From contig PKRH01000001.1 in the NCBI GenBank assembly GCA_017577565.1, positions 1-64,000 of the forward strand: a stretch of DNA of 64,000 nucleotides, read 5' to 3'. The notes beneath the pieces were generated by a model that did not search any database, was not told the origin of the DNA, and saw only the letters and a program-made list of their open reading frames with translations. Made by a program: the position numbers and the translations under genes. Position 1 is the first letter of the stretch. The number at the start of each line of letters is the position of its first letter. Below are positions 19,929 through 28,353 of this stretch, one piece after another. This stretch comes from Thermoanaerobacterales bacterium (lineage in GTDB: Bacteria > Actinomycetota > Acidimicrobiia > Acidimicrobiales > VFJN01).

Positions 19929-20789
19929 TCAACCGCCGTCGGGGGCGGGGCGGTCGGCGGCGAGGGACGTCGCGGCGTCGTAGGCCCGGCGGCGGGGGAC
20001 GCCCAGGCGGGCGGCGACGGTGCGGGCGGCGTCCCGGGGCGTCGCGCCGGCGGCCAGCTCGGCCTCGACCGCCCGGCGGACCTCCTCGTCCCCCGCCGGC
20101 GACGGGGCCGGCGCGCCCTCGAGCACGACGACGATCTCCCCCGGCGGGCGCCGCTCCTCGGCCCAGGCGACGGCCTCGGCCAGCGTGCCCCGCCACACCT
20201 CCTCGTGGAGCTTGGTCAGCTCCCGGGCGACGGCGACCCGCCGGTCCCCGCCGCACACCGCGGCCAGGTCGGCGAGCGTGCGGGCCAGCCGGTGGGGCGC
20301 CTCGAACAGCACCGTCGTCCGGCGCTCGGCGGCGACCTCGGCCAGGCGCTCGTCCCGGGCCGCGCCCTTGCGGGGCAGGAAGCCCTCGAAGGCGAACCGC
20401 CCGGCCGGCAGACCGCTGACGACCAGCGCGGCCAGCGCCGCCGACGGCCCCGGGACGACCTCCACGGCGTGCCCGGCCTCGACCGCCGCCGCCACCAGCC
20501 GCCGGCCCGGGTCGGAGATGCCGGGCATGCCGGCGTCGGACACGAGCGCCACCCGGTCGCCCCGGGCCAGCCGGGCCAGCACGGCCGGGACCTCGCGCTC
20601 CTCGGTGTGGTCGTTCACCACCACGAGCGGCCGCCGCTCGATGCCGGCCAGCGACAGCAGCTTGCCGGTCCGGCGGGTGTCCTCGCAGCAGACGACGTCG
20701 GCCGAGGCCAGCGCCTCGGCCGCCCGGGGGGTGAGGTCGCCCAGGTTGCCGATGGGGGTGCCGACGAGCACGAGCGCGCCGGCGCTCAC
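19929..20789 (-). CDS. rsmI: 16S rRNA (cytidine-1402-2'-O) methyltransferase RsmI
   Basis: RsmI methylates the ribose of C1402 in the ribosomal P site. The 286-residue protein has the tetrapyrrole-methylase fold with the SAM site GTPIGNLGDLTPRA (about residues 10-23), CCEDTRRTGKLLSL (about 34-47), and the VSDAGMPGISDPG loop (about 83-95). A helical C-terminal region of about 50 residues (RRAVEAELAAGATPRDAARTVAARLG) matches the family's small DNA/RNA-binding tail. GTG 20789 overlaps the stop of the DUF192 gene as GTGA. Confidence 0.96.
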   Translation of the reverse strand: MSAGALVLVGTPIGNLGDLTPRAAEALASADVVCCEDTRRTGKLLSLAGIERRPLVVVNDHTEEREVPAVLARLARGDRVALVSDAGMPGISDPGRRLVAAAVEAGHAVEVVPGPSAALAALVVSGLPAGRFAFEGFLPRKGAARDERLAEVAAERRTTVLFEAPHRLARTLADLAAVCGGDRRVAVARELTKLHEEVWRGTLAEAVAWAEERRPPGEIVVVLEGAPAPSPAGDEEVRRAVEAELAAGATPRDAARTVAARLGVPRRRAYDAATSLAADRPAPDGG

Positions 20790-21124
20790 CCCTTGACCTC
20801 GAGCTGGTCGCCGGGCGCCAGGCCCCAGCGCTCGAAGGCGCCGGCCTCGGCCTCGATGACGGACCGGGCGCGCCAGACCGGCAGCGAGATGCGGTACGGG
20901 GGCATGGTCAGCGTGCGCACGACCCGCATGTCGGCGTCGCAGAAGGCGACGTCGATCGGGAACCGCATGCCGACCGTGTGCACCGACCGGGCGGGCCGCA
21001 GCAGGATGGCGCCCGAGAAGCCCTCCCGGCCGAGCAGGCCCTTCGCCCGGGCGCGGTGGCCGTCGGCGATCTCGAGGCTCGCGAGGACCTCGCCGTCACG
21101 CAGCAGCCACGGCACGACGACCAT
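20786..21124 (-). CDS. DUF192 family protein
   Basis: A 112-residue protein of the DUF192 family (PF02643), a small beta-barrel of unknown function that is often secreted in other phyla; here I see no signal peptide. Conserved features include GLLGREGF, RSVHTVGMRFPIDVAFCD and VIEAEAGAFERWGLAPGDQLEV, the last being a family hallmark. ATG 21124 gives MVVVPWLLRDG. It is translationally coupled to rsmI by the GTGA overlap, which suggests they are co-expressed but not that they work together. Confidence 0.92.
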   Translation of the reverse strand: MVVVPWLLRDGEVLASLEIADGHRARAKGLLGREGFSGAILLRPARSVHTVGMRFPIDVAFCDADMRVVRTLTMPPYRISLPVWRARSVIEAEAGAFERWGLAPGDQLEVKG

Positions 21125-21168
21125 GATGCCGAGCGCGCCCCGTGGGGACACAGCCCGGGGGCGTGGGC

Positions 21169-22014
21169 TCACCCGCCGCCGGTGTGGCGGGCGATCGCCG
21201 CCACGAGCACGTCGTGGTCCTGCGGATCGACGCCGTGACCGGCCCCCTCCAGCACCAGCAGCTCGGCCCCGGGGATCGCCGCCGCCAGCGCCCGGCCGTG
21301 GCCCAGCGGGAACATCGGGTCCGCCGTGCCGTGGACGACCAGCGTCGGCACGGTGATCGCGGACAGCGGCCCGTACGACCGGGGGTCGTCGTGGAGCAGG
21401 TCGTGGTTCTGCGACGCCGCCACGTCGCGGGCCCGGGCGACGTCCCGGCGCACGAGGTCGCGGGCGGCGGCCTCGTCGAAGGGCCGCTGGCCGCCGGCCA
21501 GGACCCGGGCGTAGGCGACGAGGTGCTCGACCACCGACGCCGGGTCGTCCCAGTCGACCGTCGCCGTGCGCACGAACCGGGTGAACCGCTCGGTCGGCGG
21601 CGGGAGCGGGTGGCCGACGGGCTCGATCACCGACGTGCTGACCAGCACGAGCGACCGCACGCGCTCGGGGTGCGCGAGGGCCAGCTCCTGCCCGATCCCG
21701 CCGCCGGCGGACACGCCGACGACGTGCGCGGCGCCGATGCCGTGGGCGTCGAGCACGCCGGCCGCGTCGTCCGTCAGGGCGTGGCCGTCGTAGGTCGGGC
21801 GGCCCGGCTCGTCGGTGGTCGACCGGCCGGTGTCGCGGTGGTCGTAGCGGACGACGTACCGGCCGTGGCCGGCGAGTCGCCGGCAGAGGCCCTCGTCCCA
21901 CCCCAGCATCGACGCCCCCGACCCGGCGACGAGGAGCACCGGCGGGTCGGCCGCGTCGCCGAACGCCTCGGTGCACAGCTCGACCCCGTCCACCTCGACC
22001 ATGCGCTCTGCCAT
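21169..22014 (-). CDS. Alpha/beta-hydrolase
   Basis: A 281-residue cytoplasmic alpha/beta-hydrolase. The nucleophile elbow is GVSAGG (Ser about residue 102), the acid is probably the Asp in HGTADPMFP (about 232), and the catalytic His is in GAGHGVD (about 259). The oxyanion-side motif LLVAGSGASMLGWD (about 27-40) and YDHRDTGRS are typical. Members include epoxide hydrolases, esterases and dehalogenases, and the residues do not settle the substrate. ATG 22014 follows GGGAGG closely. It is downstream of ychF but separated by a strong hairpin. Confidence 0.9.
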   Translation of the reverse strand: MAERMVEVDGVELCTEAFGDAADPPVLLVAGSGASMLGWDEGLCRRLAGHGRYVVRYDHRDTGRSTTDEPGRPTYDGHALTDDAAGVLDAHGIGAAHVVGVSAGGGIGQELALAHPERVRSLVLVSTSVIEPVGHPLPPPTERFTRFVRTATVDWDDPASVVEHLVAYARVLAGGQRPFDEAAARDLVRRDVARARDVAASQNHDLLHDDPRSYGPLSAITVPTLVVHGTADPMFPLGHGRALAAAIPGAELLVLEGAGHGVDPQDHDVLVAAIARHTGGG

Positions 22015-22043
22015 GTCGCCTCCCGACGCCGGTGCCCCAGGCG

Positions 22044-22067
22044 AGGGGCGGCGTGCCCGCCGCCCCT
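22044..22067 (-). terminator. Hairpin terminator at the ychF stop
   Basis: A perfect 10-bp stem, AGGGGCGGCG (22044-22053) and CGCCGCCCCT (22058-22067), with a TGCC loop. It overlaps the ychF stop codon (22066-22068). It should end the ychF transcript and insulate the hydrolase gene. Confidence 0.7.
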
Positions 22068-23142
22068 ACACGTTGAAGCGGATCTCCAGGACGTCGCCGT
22101 CCTGGACCTCGTAGTCCTTGCCCTCGACCCGCACCTTGCCGAGCTCCCGGGCCTTCGCCCAGGAGCCGATCTCGACCAGCTCGTCCCAGCGGATGACCTC
22201 GGCCCGGATGAAGCCCTTCTCGAAGTCGCTGTGGATGACCCCGGCGCACCGGGGCGCCTTCCAGCCGGCCTTGAAGGTCCAGGCCCGGGTCTCCTTCTCG
22301 CCGGTGGTGAAGAAGGTCCGCAGCCCGAGCAGGTGGTAGGCGGCGTGGACGAAGCGGGGCAGGCCGCCCTCCCCCAGCCCGAGCGCCTCCAGCATCTCGG
22401 CCCGCTCCTCCTCCGGGAGCTGGGCCGCCTCGGCCTCGAGCTGCACGCACATGCCGAGCACCTCGGCCCGGCCGCCGAGCTCCTCCTCGACGGGCCGGAC
22501 GACCGAGGCGACGTCGTCGAGCTGGTCCTCGCCCACGTTGACCACGGCCAGCACGGGCCGGTTCGTGAGCAGGAACCACGGCGCGAGCAGGGCGCGGGTG
22601 TCCTCGTCGAGGTCGCTGCGGTAGATGGGCGTGCCCTCGGCCAGAGCGGCCTCGGCGGCCTCCAGCGCCGCCACCTCCTCGGCCAGCGACTTGTCGGCCT
22701 TGGCCGCCTTACGCCGCTTGGCCAGGTGGTTCTCGACCGACTCCAGGTCGGCGAGGGTCAGCTCCAGCTCGATGACCCGCAGGTGCTCGAGGGGGTCGGA
22801 CGGGCCGGGCACCTCGGGGTCCTCGAAGGCTCGCAGCACGTAGACGACGGCGTCGACCTCGCGGATGTTGGCCAGGAAGCGGTTGCCCAGCCCCTCGCCC
22901 TTGCTGGCCCCCTCGACGAGCCCGCCGATGTCGACGAACTGGACGCTGGCCGGCACGACGTTCCGGCTGTTCGACATCCGGGCCAGGGCGTCGAGCCGGG
23001 GGTCGGGCACCTTGGCCACCCCGACGTTGGGGTCGCGGGTGGCGAACGCGTACGGGGCCGCGAGGGCACCGCCGCCCGCCAGGGCGTTGTACAGCGACGA
23101 CTTGCCGGCGTTGGGGAGACCGACGAAACCGAAGCGTTCCAC
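22066..23142 (-). CDS. ychF: Redox-regulated ATPase/GTPase YchF (OLA1 family)
   Basis: YchF is a conserved P-loop NTPase that prefers ATP and associates with ribosomes. The 358-residue protein has G1 GLPNAGKSSL (about residues 7-16), G3 DIGGLVEGASKGEGLGN (about 70-86) and an altered G4 (NVGE) that explains the ATP preference in the family. A coiled-coil insertion (about 125-190) and a C-terminal TGS domain (about 275-358, TFKAGWKAPRCAG and EVQDGDVLEIRFNV) are present. GTG 23142 follows TAGCCT by 6 nt. It diverges from the SIMPL gene. Confidence 0.97.
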   Translation of the reverse strand: MERFGFVGLPNAGKSSLYNALAGGGALAAPYAFATRDPNVGVAKVPDPRLDALARMSNSRNVVPASVQFVDIGGLVEGASKGEGLGNRFLANIREVDAVVYVLRAFEDPEVPGPSDPLEHLRVIELELTLADLESVENHLAKRRKAAKADKSLAEEVAALEAAEAALAEGTPIYRSDLDEDTRALLAPWFLLTNRPVLAVVNVGEDQLDDVASVVRPVEEELGGRAEVLGMCVQLEAEAAQLPEEERAEMLEALGLGEGGLPRFVHAAYHLLGLRTFFTTGEKETRAWTFKAGWKAPRCAGVIHSDFEKGFIRAEVIRWDELVEIGSWAKARELGKVRVEGKDYEVQDGDVLEIRFNV

Positions 23143-23148
23143 CCGGGC

Positions 23149-23154
23149 AGGCTA
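23149..23154 (-). promoter_or_regulatory. -10 box TAGCCT of ychF
   Basis: TAGCCT, GCCCGG (6 nt), GTG 23142 on the minus strand. It fits the leaderless pattern found at many starts in this window. Confidence 0.5.
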
Positions 23155-23225
23155 CTCACGGCCCGGCCCCGACCCGCCAGGCGGCGCGACGAGGCCGGGG
23201 ACGCACGGAGGGTGGCGAGGCGGGG

Positions 23226-23231
23226 TAGGTT
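23226..23231 (+). promoter_or_regulatory. -10 box TAGGTT of the SIMPL-PHP operon
   Basis: TAGGTT, GCCGACC (7 nt), ATG 23239. No Shine-Dalgarno sequence precedes the ATG, so a leaderless transcript is likely. Confidence 0.5.
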
Positions 23232-23238
23232 GCCGACC

Positions 23239-23895
23239 ATGGAGCGGGAGATCGTCGTCCGGGGCACGGGTGAGGCGCGCGCCCTCCCGGACCGCGCCAG
23301 CCTCCGCGTCGAGACCACGGCGGACCACAAGACGCGGGAGGGGGCCTACGAGGCCCGGGCCCGGCTGGCGGCCCAGGTGGATGCCGTGCTGGCCGAGCAC
23401 CGCAACGCCATCGGCCGCACGACGATCGCCGCCAGCTGGCTGCGGCCCCGCACCCGCTGGCACCGGGGGGAGGACGTCCGGACCGGCTGGCGGGCCAACC
23501 GCACGACCTTCGTCGAGGTCGTCGTGCTCGACGCCCTCGGCGAGATCATGGCGGGGGTCGTCGAGGCCGGCAGCACCGTGCAGGGGCCGGACTGGCAGAT
23601 GGCGCCGACCAACCCCGCCTTCGACCAGGCCCGCCGGGCCGCCGCCGAGGACGCCCGCCACCGGGCCGAGTCCTACGCCGAGGCCCTCGGCCTGCAGCTC
23701 GGGCCGGTCGCCTGGGTGGCCGAGCCCGGCATGCGGGACGGCGGCGACGCCCCCGTCGCCGCCAGCCGGATCGAGCCCACCGCGGTGGCGGGCGCCGAGG
23801 CGCTGGGATCCGACCCCGGCGAGCCGTCCGAGGACCTGACCCCCGCGGAGATGACGGTCGAGGCGACCGTCGAGGTGGGGTTCCGGATCCTGTGA
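23239..23895 (+). CDS. SIMPL domain protein (DUF541)
   Basis: A 218-residue protein of the SIMPL (DUF541) family, seen by VVRGTGEARALPDRASLRVETTA at the start and AAEDARHRAESYAEALGLQLGPV near residue 140. The family includes a partner of IRAK1 in animals and periplasmic proteins in bacteria; here no signal peptide is seen, so the protein is probably cytoplasmic. Role unknown. The stop overlaps the PHP gene start (GTGA), and the two form an operon with a leaderless promoter. The ATG start is supported by the TAGGTT box. Confidence 0.9.
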   Translation: MEREIVVRGTGEARALPDRASLRVETTADHKTREGAYEARARLAAQVDAVLAEHRNAIGRTTIAASWLRPRTRWHRGEDVRTGWRANRTTFVEVVVLDALGEIMAGVVEAGSTVQGPDWQMAPTNPAFDQARRAAAEDARHRAESYAEALGLQLGPVAWVAEPGMRDGGDAPVAASRIEPTAVAGAEALGSDPGEPSEDLTPAEMTVEATVEVGFRIL

Positions 23896-24923
23896 CCGCG
23901 ACGGCGCCGCTGCGCCCCGCGGACGCGCTCGACCGGATCGTCTACCTGCTCGACCGGGCCCTGGCCGAGCGCACGAAGGTCCGGGCCTTCCTCCGGGCCC
24001 GGGACGTCGTCGCGGAGGTCGGCGACGAGGAGGTCGAGCGCCTGCACGCGGCGGGCCGGCTGACCGAGCTGCCGGGGATCGGCCCGACGACCGCCCGGGT
24101 GATCGCCGAGGCCCTGGAGGGCCGGGTGCCCTCCTACCTGGCCCGCCTGGAGGAGGAGACGGCCATCGACCCCGGCGAGGGCGCCGAGCTGCGGGCCGCC
24201 CTGCGCGGCGACTGCCACACGCACTCGACCTGGTCGGACGGCGGCGCGCCGATCGAGCGGATGGCCCGCACGGCGATGGCCCTCGGGCACGAGTACATGG
24301 TCCTGACCGACCACTCGCCCCGCCTGACCGTCGCCCACGGGCTGAGCGCGGCGCGGCTGCGGGAGCAGCTCGACGAGGTGGCCGAGCTGAACGAGCGCCT
24401 GGCGCCGTTCCGCATCCTCACCGGCATCGAGGTCGACATCCTCGAGGACGGCTCGCTCGACCAGGACGAGGACCTGCTCGCCCGGCTCGACGTGGTCGTG
24501 GCCAGCGTCCACTCCAAGCTGCGGATGGGGCGCCGGGAGATGACCGAGCGCATGGTGCGGGCGATCGCCAACCCGCACGTCGACATCCTGGGGCACTGCA
24601 CCGGGCGCAAGATGGTGGGCCGGGGGCGGCCGCCGTCGACCTTCGACGCCGACATCGTGTTCGCGGCGTGCGCGCAGTTCGACACCGCGCTGGAGATCAA
24701 CTGCCGCCCCGAGCGGCAGGACCCGCCCGACGACCTGCTCGCGCTGGCCCTCGAGTGGGACCTGCGGTTCTCGATCGACACCGACGCCCACGCGCCCGGC
24801 CAGATGGAGTGGCTCGCCTACGGCTGCGACAAGGCGGCCCGCCACGGCATCGCCCCGGAGCGGATCGTCAACACCCTGCCGGCCGACGAGCTGGTCGCCT
24901 GGGCGGCGTCCCACGGCCCGTGA
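23892..24923 (+). CDS. PHP domain protein with helix-hairpin-helix (PolX C-terminal half-like)
   Basis: A 343-residue protein. Residues about 1-95 carry helix-hairpin-helix motifs (LPGIGPTTARVIAEAL), and about 105-340 a PHP phosphoesterase domain with metal ligands: DCHTHSTWSDG, TDHSPRL, GIEVDIL, VASVHSKL, NPHVDILGH and DTDAHAPG. The order matches the second half of bacterial family X polymerases, without the polymerase domain. A nuclease or 3'-phosphoesterase in DNA repair is the reasonable inference; other PHP proteins are histidinol phosphatases. GTG 23892 overlaps the SIMPL stop. Confidence 0.9.
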   Translation: MTATAPLRPADALDRIVYLLDRALAERTKVRAFLRARDVVAEVGDEEVERLHAAGRLTELPGIGPTTARVIAEALEGRVPSYLARLEEETAIDPGEGAELRAALRGDCHTHSTWSDGGAPIERMARTAMALGHEYMVLTDHSPRLTVAHGLSAARLREQLDEVAELNERLAPFRILTGIEVDILEDGSLDQDEDLLARLDVVVASVHSKLRMGRREMTERMVRAIANPHVDILGHCTGRKMVGRGRPPSTFDADIVFAACAQFDTALEINCRPERQDPPDDLLALALEWDLRFSIDTDAHAPGQMEWLAYGCDKAARHGIAPERIVNTLPADELVAWAASHGP

Positions 24924-24943
24924 CGGCGACGAGGGCACCGCGA

Positions 24944-24989
24944 CCTTGACGACCTTGCCTTGACGGCCTTGCGCCGGTACCCTGACGGC
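24944..24989 (+). promoter_or_regulatory. Promoter and tandem 14-bp repeats before the Xre/RES pair
   Basis: CCTTGACGACCTTG (24944-24957) is followed directly by CCTTGACGGCCTTG (24958-24971), differing at one base. The pentamer CCTTG recurs at 24944, 24953, 24958 and 24967. The -35 TTGCCT (24955-24960) lies within the repeats, and a 17-bp spacer leads to -10 TACCCT (24978-24983), 6 nt before ATG 24990. Direct repeats over a -35 suggest cooperative binding by the antitoxin (autorepression); this is inference. Confidence 0.65.
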
Positions 24990-25592
24990 ATGGCCCGCAG
25001 GTCGACGGCCCCCGCGGCCCGCCCCACCACCGGCCGGTCGGCCGGCACGGCGCTCGCCGAGCCGCTCGACCCCTACGTCGAGCAGGTCTCCGCCGAGATC
25101 ACCGCCGAGCTGGCCCGCCGGGTGGCCCGGCTGCGCGCCCAGGGGCACAGCCCCGAGGCCCTGGGCAGCGCCGACGCCTTGGCCGCCCGCATGCTGGCCG
25201 CCATCCCCCGCCCCTCGCCGTGGGCCGAGCTCGGCCCCTTCTACACCACCTCCGGGTTCGCCCGGGTGCTCGGCGGCATCACCCGCCAGGCGGTCGACGA
25301 GCGGCGCCGCCGCCGCACCGTCGTCGCCCTCCGCACGGCCGACGGCAGCTGGGTCTACCCCGCCTTCCAGCTCGACGACCGCAACCGGGTGCTGCGGGGC
25401 CTGCCCGCCGTGCTCGCCCGGTTCCACCCCCGCACGCCCGAGGACGAGTGGATGGTGGCGCAGTTCCTGGTGTCCCGGCAGCCCGGCCTCGGCGGCCGGA
25501 GCATCGTCGACCACCTGCGGGCGGGCGGCGACCTGCAGCCCGTCCTCGACCTGGCCGCCGACCGCGCCGCCCGCTGGGCCCTCGCCTCCTGA
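24990..25592 (+). CDS. Xre/MbcA/ParS-type antitoxin of a RES toxin
   Basis: A 200-residue antitoxin. The C-terminal half resembles the toxin-binding domain of the Xre-MbcA-ParS group (FARVLGGITRQAVDERRRRRTV..., WVYPAFQLD, RVLRGLPAVLARFHP, LRAGGDLQPVLDLA), and the FYTTSGFARVLGG segment before it may be the HTH that binds DNA. The first 30 residues are Ala/Arg/Thr rich and disordered. The gene is 14 nt upstream of the RES toxin and leaderless (TACCCT, 6 nt, ATG 24990). It should bind and cover the toxin active site and repress the promoter. The partner identification rests on position plus the fold features; the HTH is less clear than the toxin-binding part. Confidence 0.85.
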   Translation: MARRSTAPAARPTTGRSAGTALAEPLDPYVEQVSAEITAELARRVARLRAQGHSPEALGSADALAARMLAAIPRPSPWAELGPFYTTSGFARVLGGITRQAVDERRRRRTVVALRTADGSWVYPAFQLDDRNRVLRGLPAVLARFHPRTPEDEWMVAQFLVSRQPGLGGRSIVDHLRAGGDLQPVLDLAADRAARWALAS

Positions 25593-25606
25593 CCCCGCGT
25601 CGCACC

Positions 25607-26260
25607 GTGGCCGACCACCCCGCGGCAGGGCCGGCGCGCCCCCGGCAGCAGCCGAGCATCGCCGAGCCGCCCCCACCCGAGGAGCTCGTCGACTTCCCCG
25701 TCTGGCACGTCCACGCCGGCACCGTGCTCTGCCGGGTCACGGCGGCCGAGTACGGCCCCTGGTGGTTCTCCAGCGACGGCCAGGGCCGCTTCGACCTCGC
25801 CCCACCCCGGGGCACCTGCTACCTGGCCGACGACGAGGTCGGCGCCCTGCTCGAGGTGCTCGGCCCGGTCGTGGTGGTCAGCCCCGAGTGGGCCCGGCGG
25901 CTCAGCATGTGGCACCTCGGCCTGCCCGACCAGTGCAGCGCCGCCGACATCACCGTGCGGGCGGCCCGGGGGTTCGGGGTCACCGCCGAGCTGGCCACCA
26001 TCACGCCCTACGCCCTGCCCCAGCGCTGGGCGGCGGCCTTCGCCGCGGCCGGCCACCAGGGCGTGCGCTACCGCGTGCGCCACGACCCGGGCGGCAGCCG
26101 GGCGCTCGCCCTGTTCGGCGCGGCGGGCGAGCGCCGCCGCTGGCCCCGGGGCCGCCGGCAGCCGATCGGGCCCGAGCTGCTCGGCCGGCTGGCGTCCGAG
26201 GCCGGCGTGCAGGTCGCGCCCATCCCCACCCTCGAAGACCTCGGCGAGGTATGGGACTGA
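25607..26260 (+). CDS. RES domain toxin (NAD+-targeting family)
   Basis: A 217-residue RES domain protein (ADP-ribosyltransferase-like fold). Family features are LCRVTAAEYGPWWFS (conserved Arg), GQGRFDLAPPRGTCYLADDEVGALLEV (Gly-Arg-Phe, Tyr, Glu of the active site) and the C-terminal YRVRHDPGGSRALALFG. Known members (MbcT, ParT) destroy NAD+ or modify a host enzyme, so growth stops when the antitoxin is lost. GTG 25607 gives VADHPAAG; a disordered 45-residue start precedes the domain. The last 10 nt overlap the start of the prolyl oligopeptidase gene, so the toxin is not a terminal gene. The antitoxin lies upstream. Confidence 0.9.
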   Translation: MADHPAAGPARPRQQPSIAEPPPPEELVDFPVWHVHAGTVLCRVTAAEYGPWWFSSDGQGRFDLAPPRGTCYLADDEVGALLEVLGPVVVVSPEWARRLSMWHLGLPDQCSAADITVRAARGFGVTAELATITPYALPQRWAAAFAAAGHQGVRYRVRHDPGGSRALALFGAAGERRRWPRGRRQPIGPELLGRLASEAGVQVAPIPTLEDLGEVWD

Positions 26261-28353
26261 TCCCGCCACCGCCCGCCCGCCGCGACCCGGTGGTCGACGT
26301 CGTCCACGGCGTCGAGGTGCCCGACCCGTACCGGTGGCTGGAGGACGGTGACGCCCCCGAGACCCGGGCCTGGGTCGAGGCGGCCAACGCCCGCACCCGG
26401 GCGCTGCTCGACGCCCGCCCCGACCGGGCCGGGCTGGTGGCACGGTTCGCGGCGCTGTTCCGGGCCGGCACCGCCACGGCGCCGGCCGTCCGGGGCGGCC
26501 GGGTGTTCTCGCTCGACCGCTGGGGCGACCTCGAGCAGGCCGTGCTGGCCGTCCGGGACCTGCACGGCGACCGCCGGCCCGCCCCCCGGACCGTCGTCGA
26601 CCCCCACGCGCTGACCGGCGACGCCACCGCCGCCCTCGACTGGTACGCGCCGTCGCTCGACGGGCGCCTCGTGGCCTTCGGGGTGTCCACCGGCGGCGAC
26701 GAGCGCAGCACCCTGCACGTGGCCGACGTGGCGACCGGCGAGCTGCTGGCCGACCGCATCCCGTTCACCCGGGCGGCCTCGGTGGCCTGGGCGCCGGACG
26801 GCTCGGGCTTCGCCTACACCCGCTACCCGGACCCGGCCGTCGTCGGCGAGGAGGCGGCGAACTACCACCGGACGGTCTGGTGGCACCGGCTGGGCGACGA
26901 CCCGGCCGTCGACGAGCTCGTCTTCGACGACCTCGTCGACGAGACGGCGTGGCCGTCGGTCGAGCTGTCCCGCGACGGCCGGTGGCTGCTCGTCGAGGTG
27001 TCGCTCGGCTGGACCCGGGTCGACGTCCACCTCGTCGACCGCGCCCGCGGCGAGCGGCGCACCGTCGTCGAGGGCGTCGAGGCGGTCAGCTCGTTCACCG
27101 TCGTCGGCGACCGGCTGGTCGGGACCACCACGCTGGACGCGCCCCGGGGCCGGGTCGTGGCCGCGCCGCTGGACGCCCCGACGCCCGAGCACTGGCGGAC
27201 CGTCGTGCCCGAGTCCGACGACGTCGTCGAGGGCGTGGCGGTCACGGCGGGGTCGCTGCTCGTCGCCTCGTCCCGCAGCGCCCTCGGCCGCCTGACCCGG
27301 CTGCCGCTCGCCGCCGTGCGCGACCCGGGGGCGGCCGGGGACCCGGTCGAGATCCCGCTGCCCGAGCCCGGCTCGATCGTCGGCCTGGCCGGCGACCGCG
27401 ACAGCGAGGCGGCCGTGGTCGCCTTCACCTCGTGGGCCCGGCCCACCGGCCTGTGGCGGTGGTCCCCGGCCGACGCCGGCGTGCCCCCGGAGGACGGCCC
27501 GCCGCTCGAGCCGTGGTCCGACCTGCCCTCGCCGGTCGACCCCGCCGCCTACCGCGTGGGGGTCGACCGCTACCCCTCCACCGACGGCACCGAGATCACG
27601 CTGTTCACGCTCCGCCGCGCCGAGGCCGAGCCCGGCCCGGGCACGCCGACGCTGCTCACCGGCTACGGCGGCTTCGCCGTGTCCATGAGCCCCGCCTACA
27701 CCCCCGCCGGCGTGGCGGTCGCCGACGACGGCGGCGTCTACGCCGTCGCCTGCCTCCGGGGCGGCGGGGAGCACGGCGAGGACTGGCACCGGGCGGGCAT
27801 GCGCGAGCGCAAGCAGCAGGTGTTCGACGACTTCGCCGCCGCCGCCGACTGGCTGGTCGCCCGCGGCCGCACGAGCCGCGAGCGCCTCGCGATCCGGGGC
27901 GGCAGCAACGGCGGCCTGCTGGTGGCCGCCACGATCACGCAGCGGCCCGACCTGTGCCGGGCCGCCGTGTGCGCCGTGCCGCTCACCGACATGGTGCGCT
28001 TCCCCCGCTTCCTCATCGCCCGCCTGTGGACCCCCGAGTACGGCGACCCCGACGACCCCGAGGAGTTCCGCTGGCTGTGGGCGTACTCGCCCTACCACCA
28101 CGTCGTGGAGGGCACCTGCTACCCGGCGACGCTCGTGCTCACCGGCGAGCACGACAGCCGCGTCGACCCCGCCCACGCCCGCAAGTTCGGGGCCGCGCTG
28201 GCGTGGGCCACGAGCTGCGGCGACGAGCGGCCGGTGCTCGTGCGGGTCGAGCCCCGCGCCGGCCACGGCCAGGGCAAGCCGGCGTCCACGCAGGCCGAGG
28301 AGGCGGCCGACGTCCACTCGTTCCTCCGCTGGCAGATCGGGCTGGGAGCATGA
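26251..28353 (+). CDS. Prolyl oligopeptidase family serine peptidase (S9A)
   Basis: A 700-residue cytoplasmic peptidase that cuts short peptides after proline. A seven-bladed propeller (about residues 75-410) filters the substrate, and the C-terminal alpha/beta-hydrolase holds Ser in GGSNGG (about 552), Asp in EHDSRVDP (about 632) and His in RAGHGQGK (about 671). VPDPYRWLED near the start is conserved in the family. There is no signal peptide. ATG 26251 lies inside the end of the RES gene (10-nt overlap), so translation of the two is linked. The next gene overlaps its stop as ATGA. Confidence 0.96.
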   Translation: MGLIPPPPARRDPVVDVVHGVEVPDPYRWLEDGDAPETRAWVEAANARTRALLDARPDRAGLVARFAALFRAGTATAPAVRGGRVFSLDRWGDLEQAVLAVRDLHGDRRPAPRTVVDPHALTGDATAALDWYAPSLDGRLVAFGVSTGGDERSTLHVADVATGELLADRIPFTRAASVAWAPDGSGFAYTRYPDPAVVGEEAANYHRTVWWHRLGDDPAVDELVFDDLVDETAWPSVELSRDGRWLLVEVSLGWTRVDVHLVDRARGERRTVVEGVEAVSSFTVVGDRLVGTTTLDAPRGRVVAAPLDAPTPEHWRTVVPESDDVVEGVAVTAGSLLVASSRSALGRLTRLPLAAVRDPGAAGDPVEIPLPEPGSIVGLAGDRDSEAAVVAFTSWARPTGLWRWSPADAGVPPEDGPPLEPWSDLPSPVDPAAYRVGVDRYPSTDGTEITLFTLRRAEAEPGPGTPTLLTGYGGFAVSMSPAYTPAGVAVADDGGVYAVACLRGGGEHGEDWHRAGMRERKQQVFDDFAAAADWLVARGRTSRERLAIRGGSNGGLLVAATITQRPDLCRAAVCAVPLTDMVRFPRFLIARLWTPEYGDPDDPEEFRWLWAYSPYHHVVEGTCYPATLVLTGEHDSRVDPAHARKFGAALAWATSCGDERPVLVRVEPRAGHGQGKPASTQAEEAADVHSFLRWQIGLGA

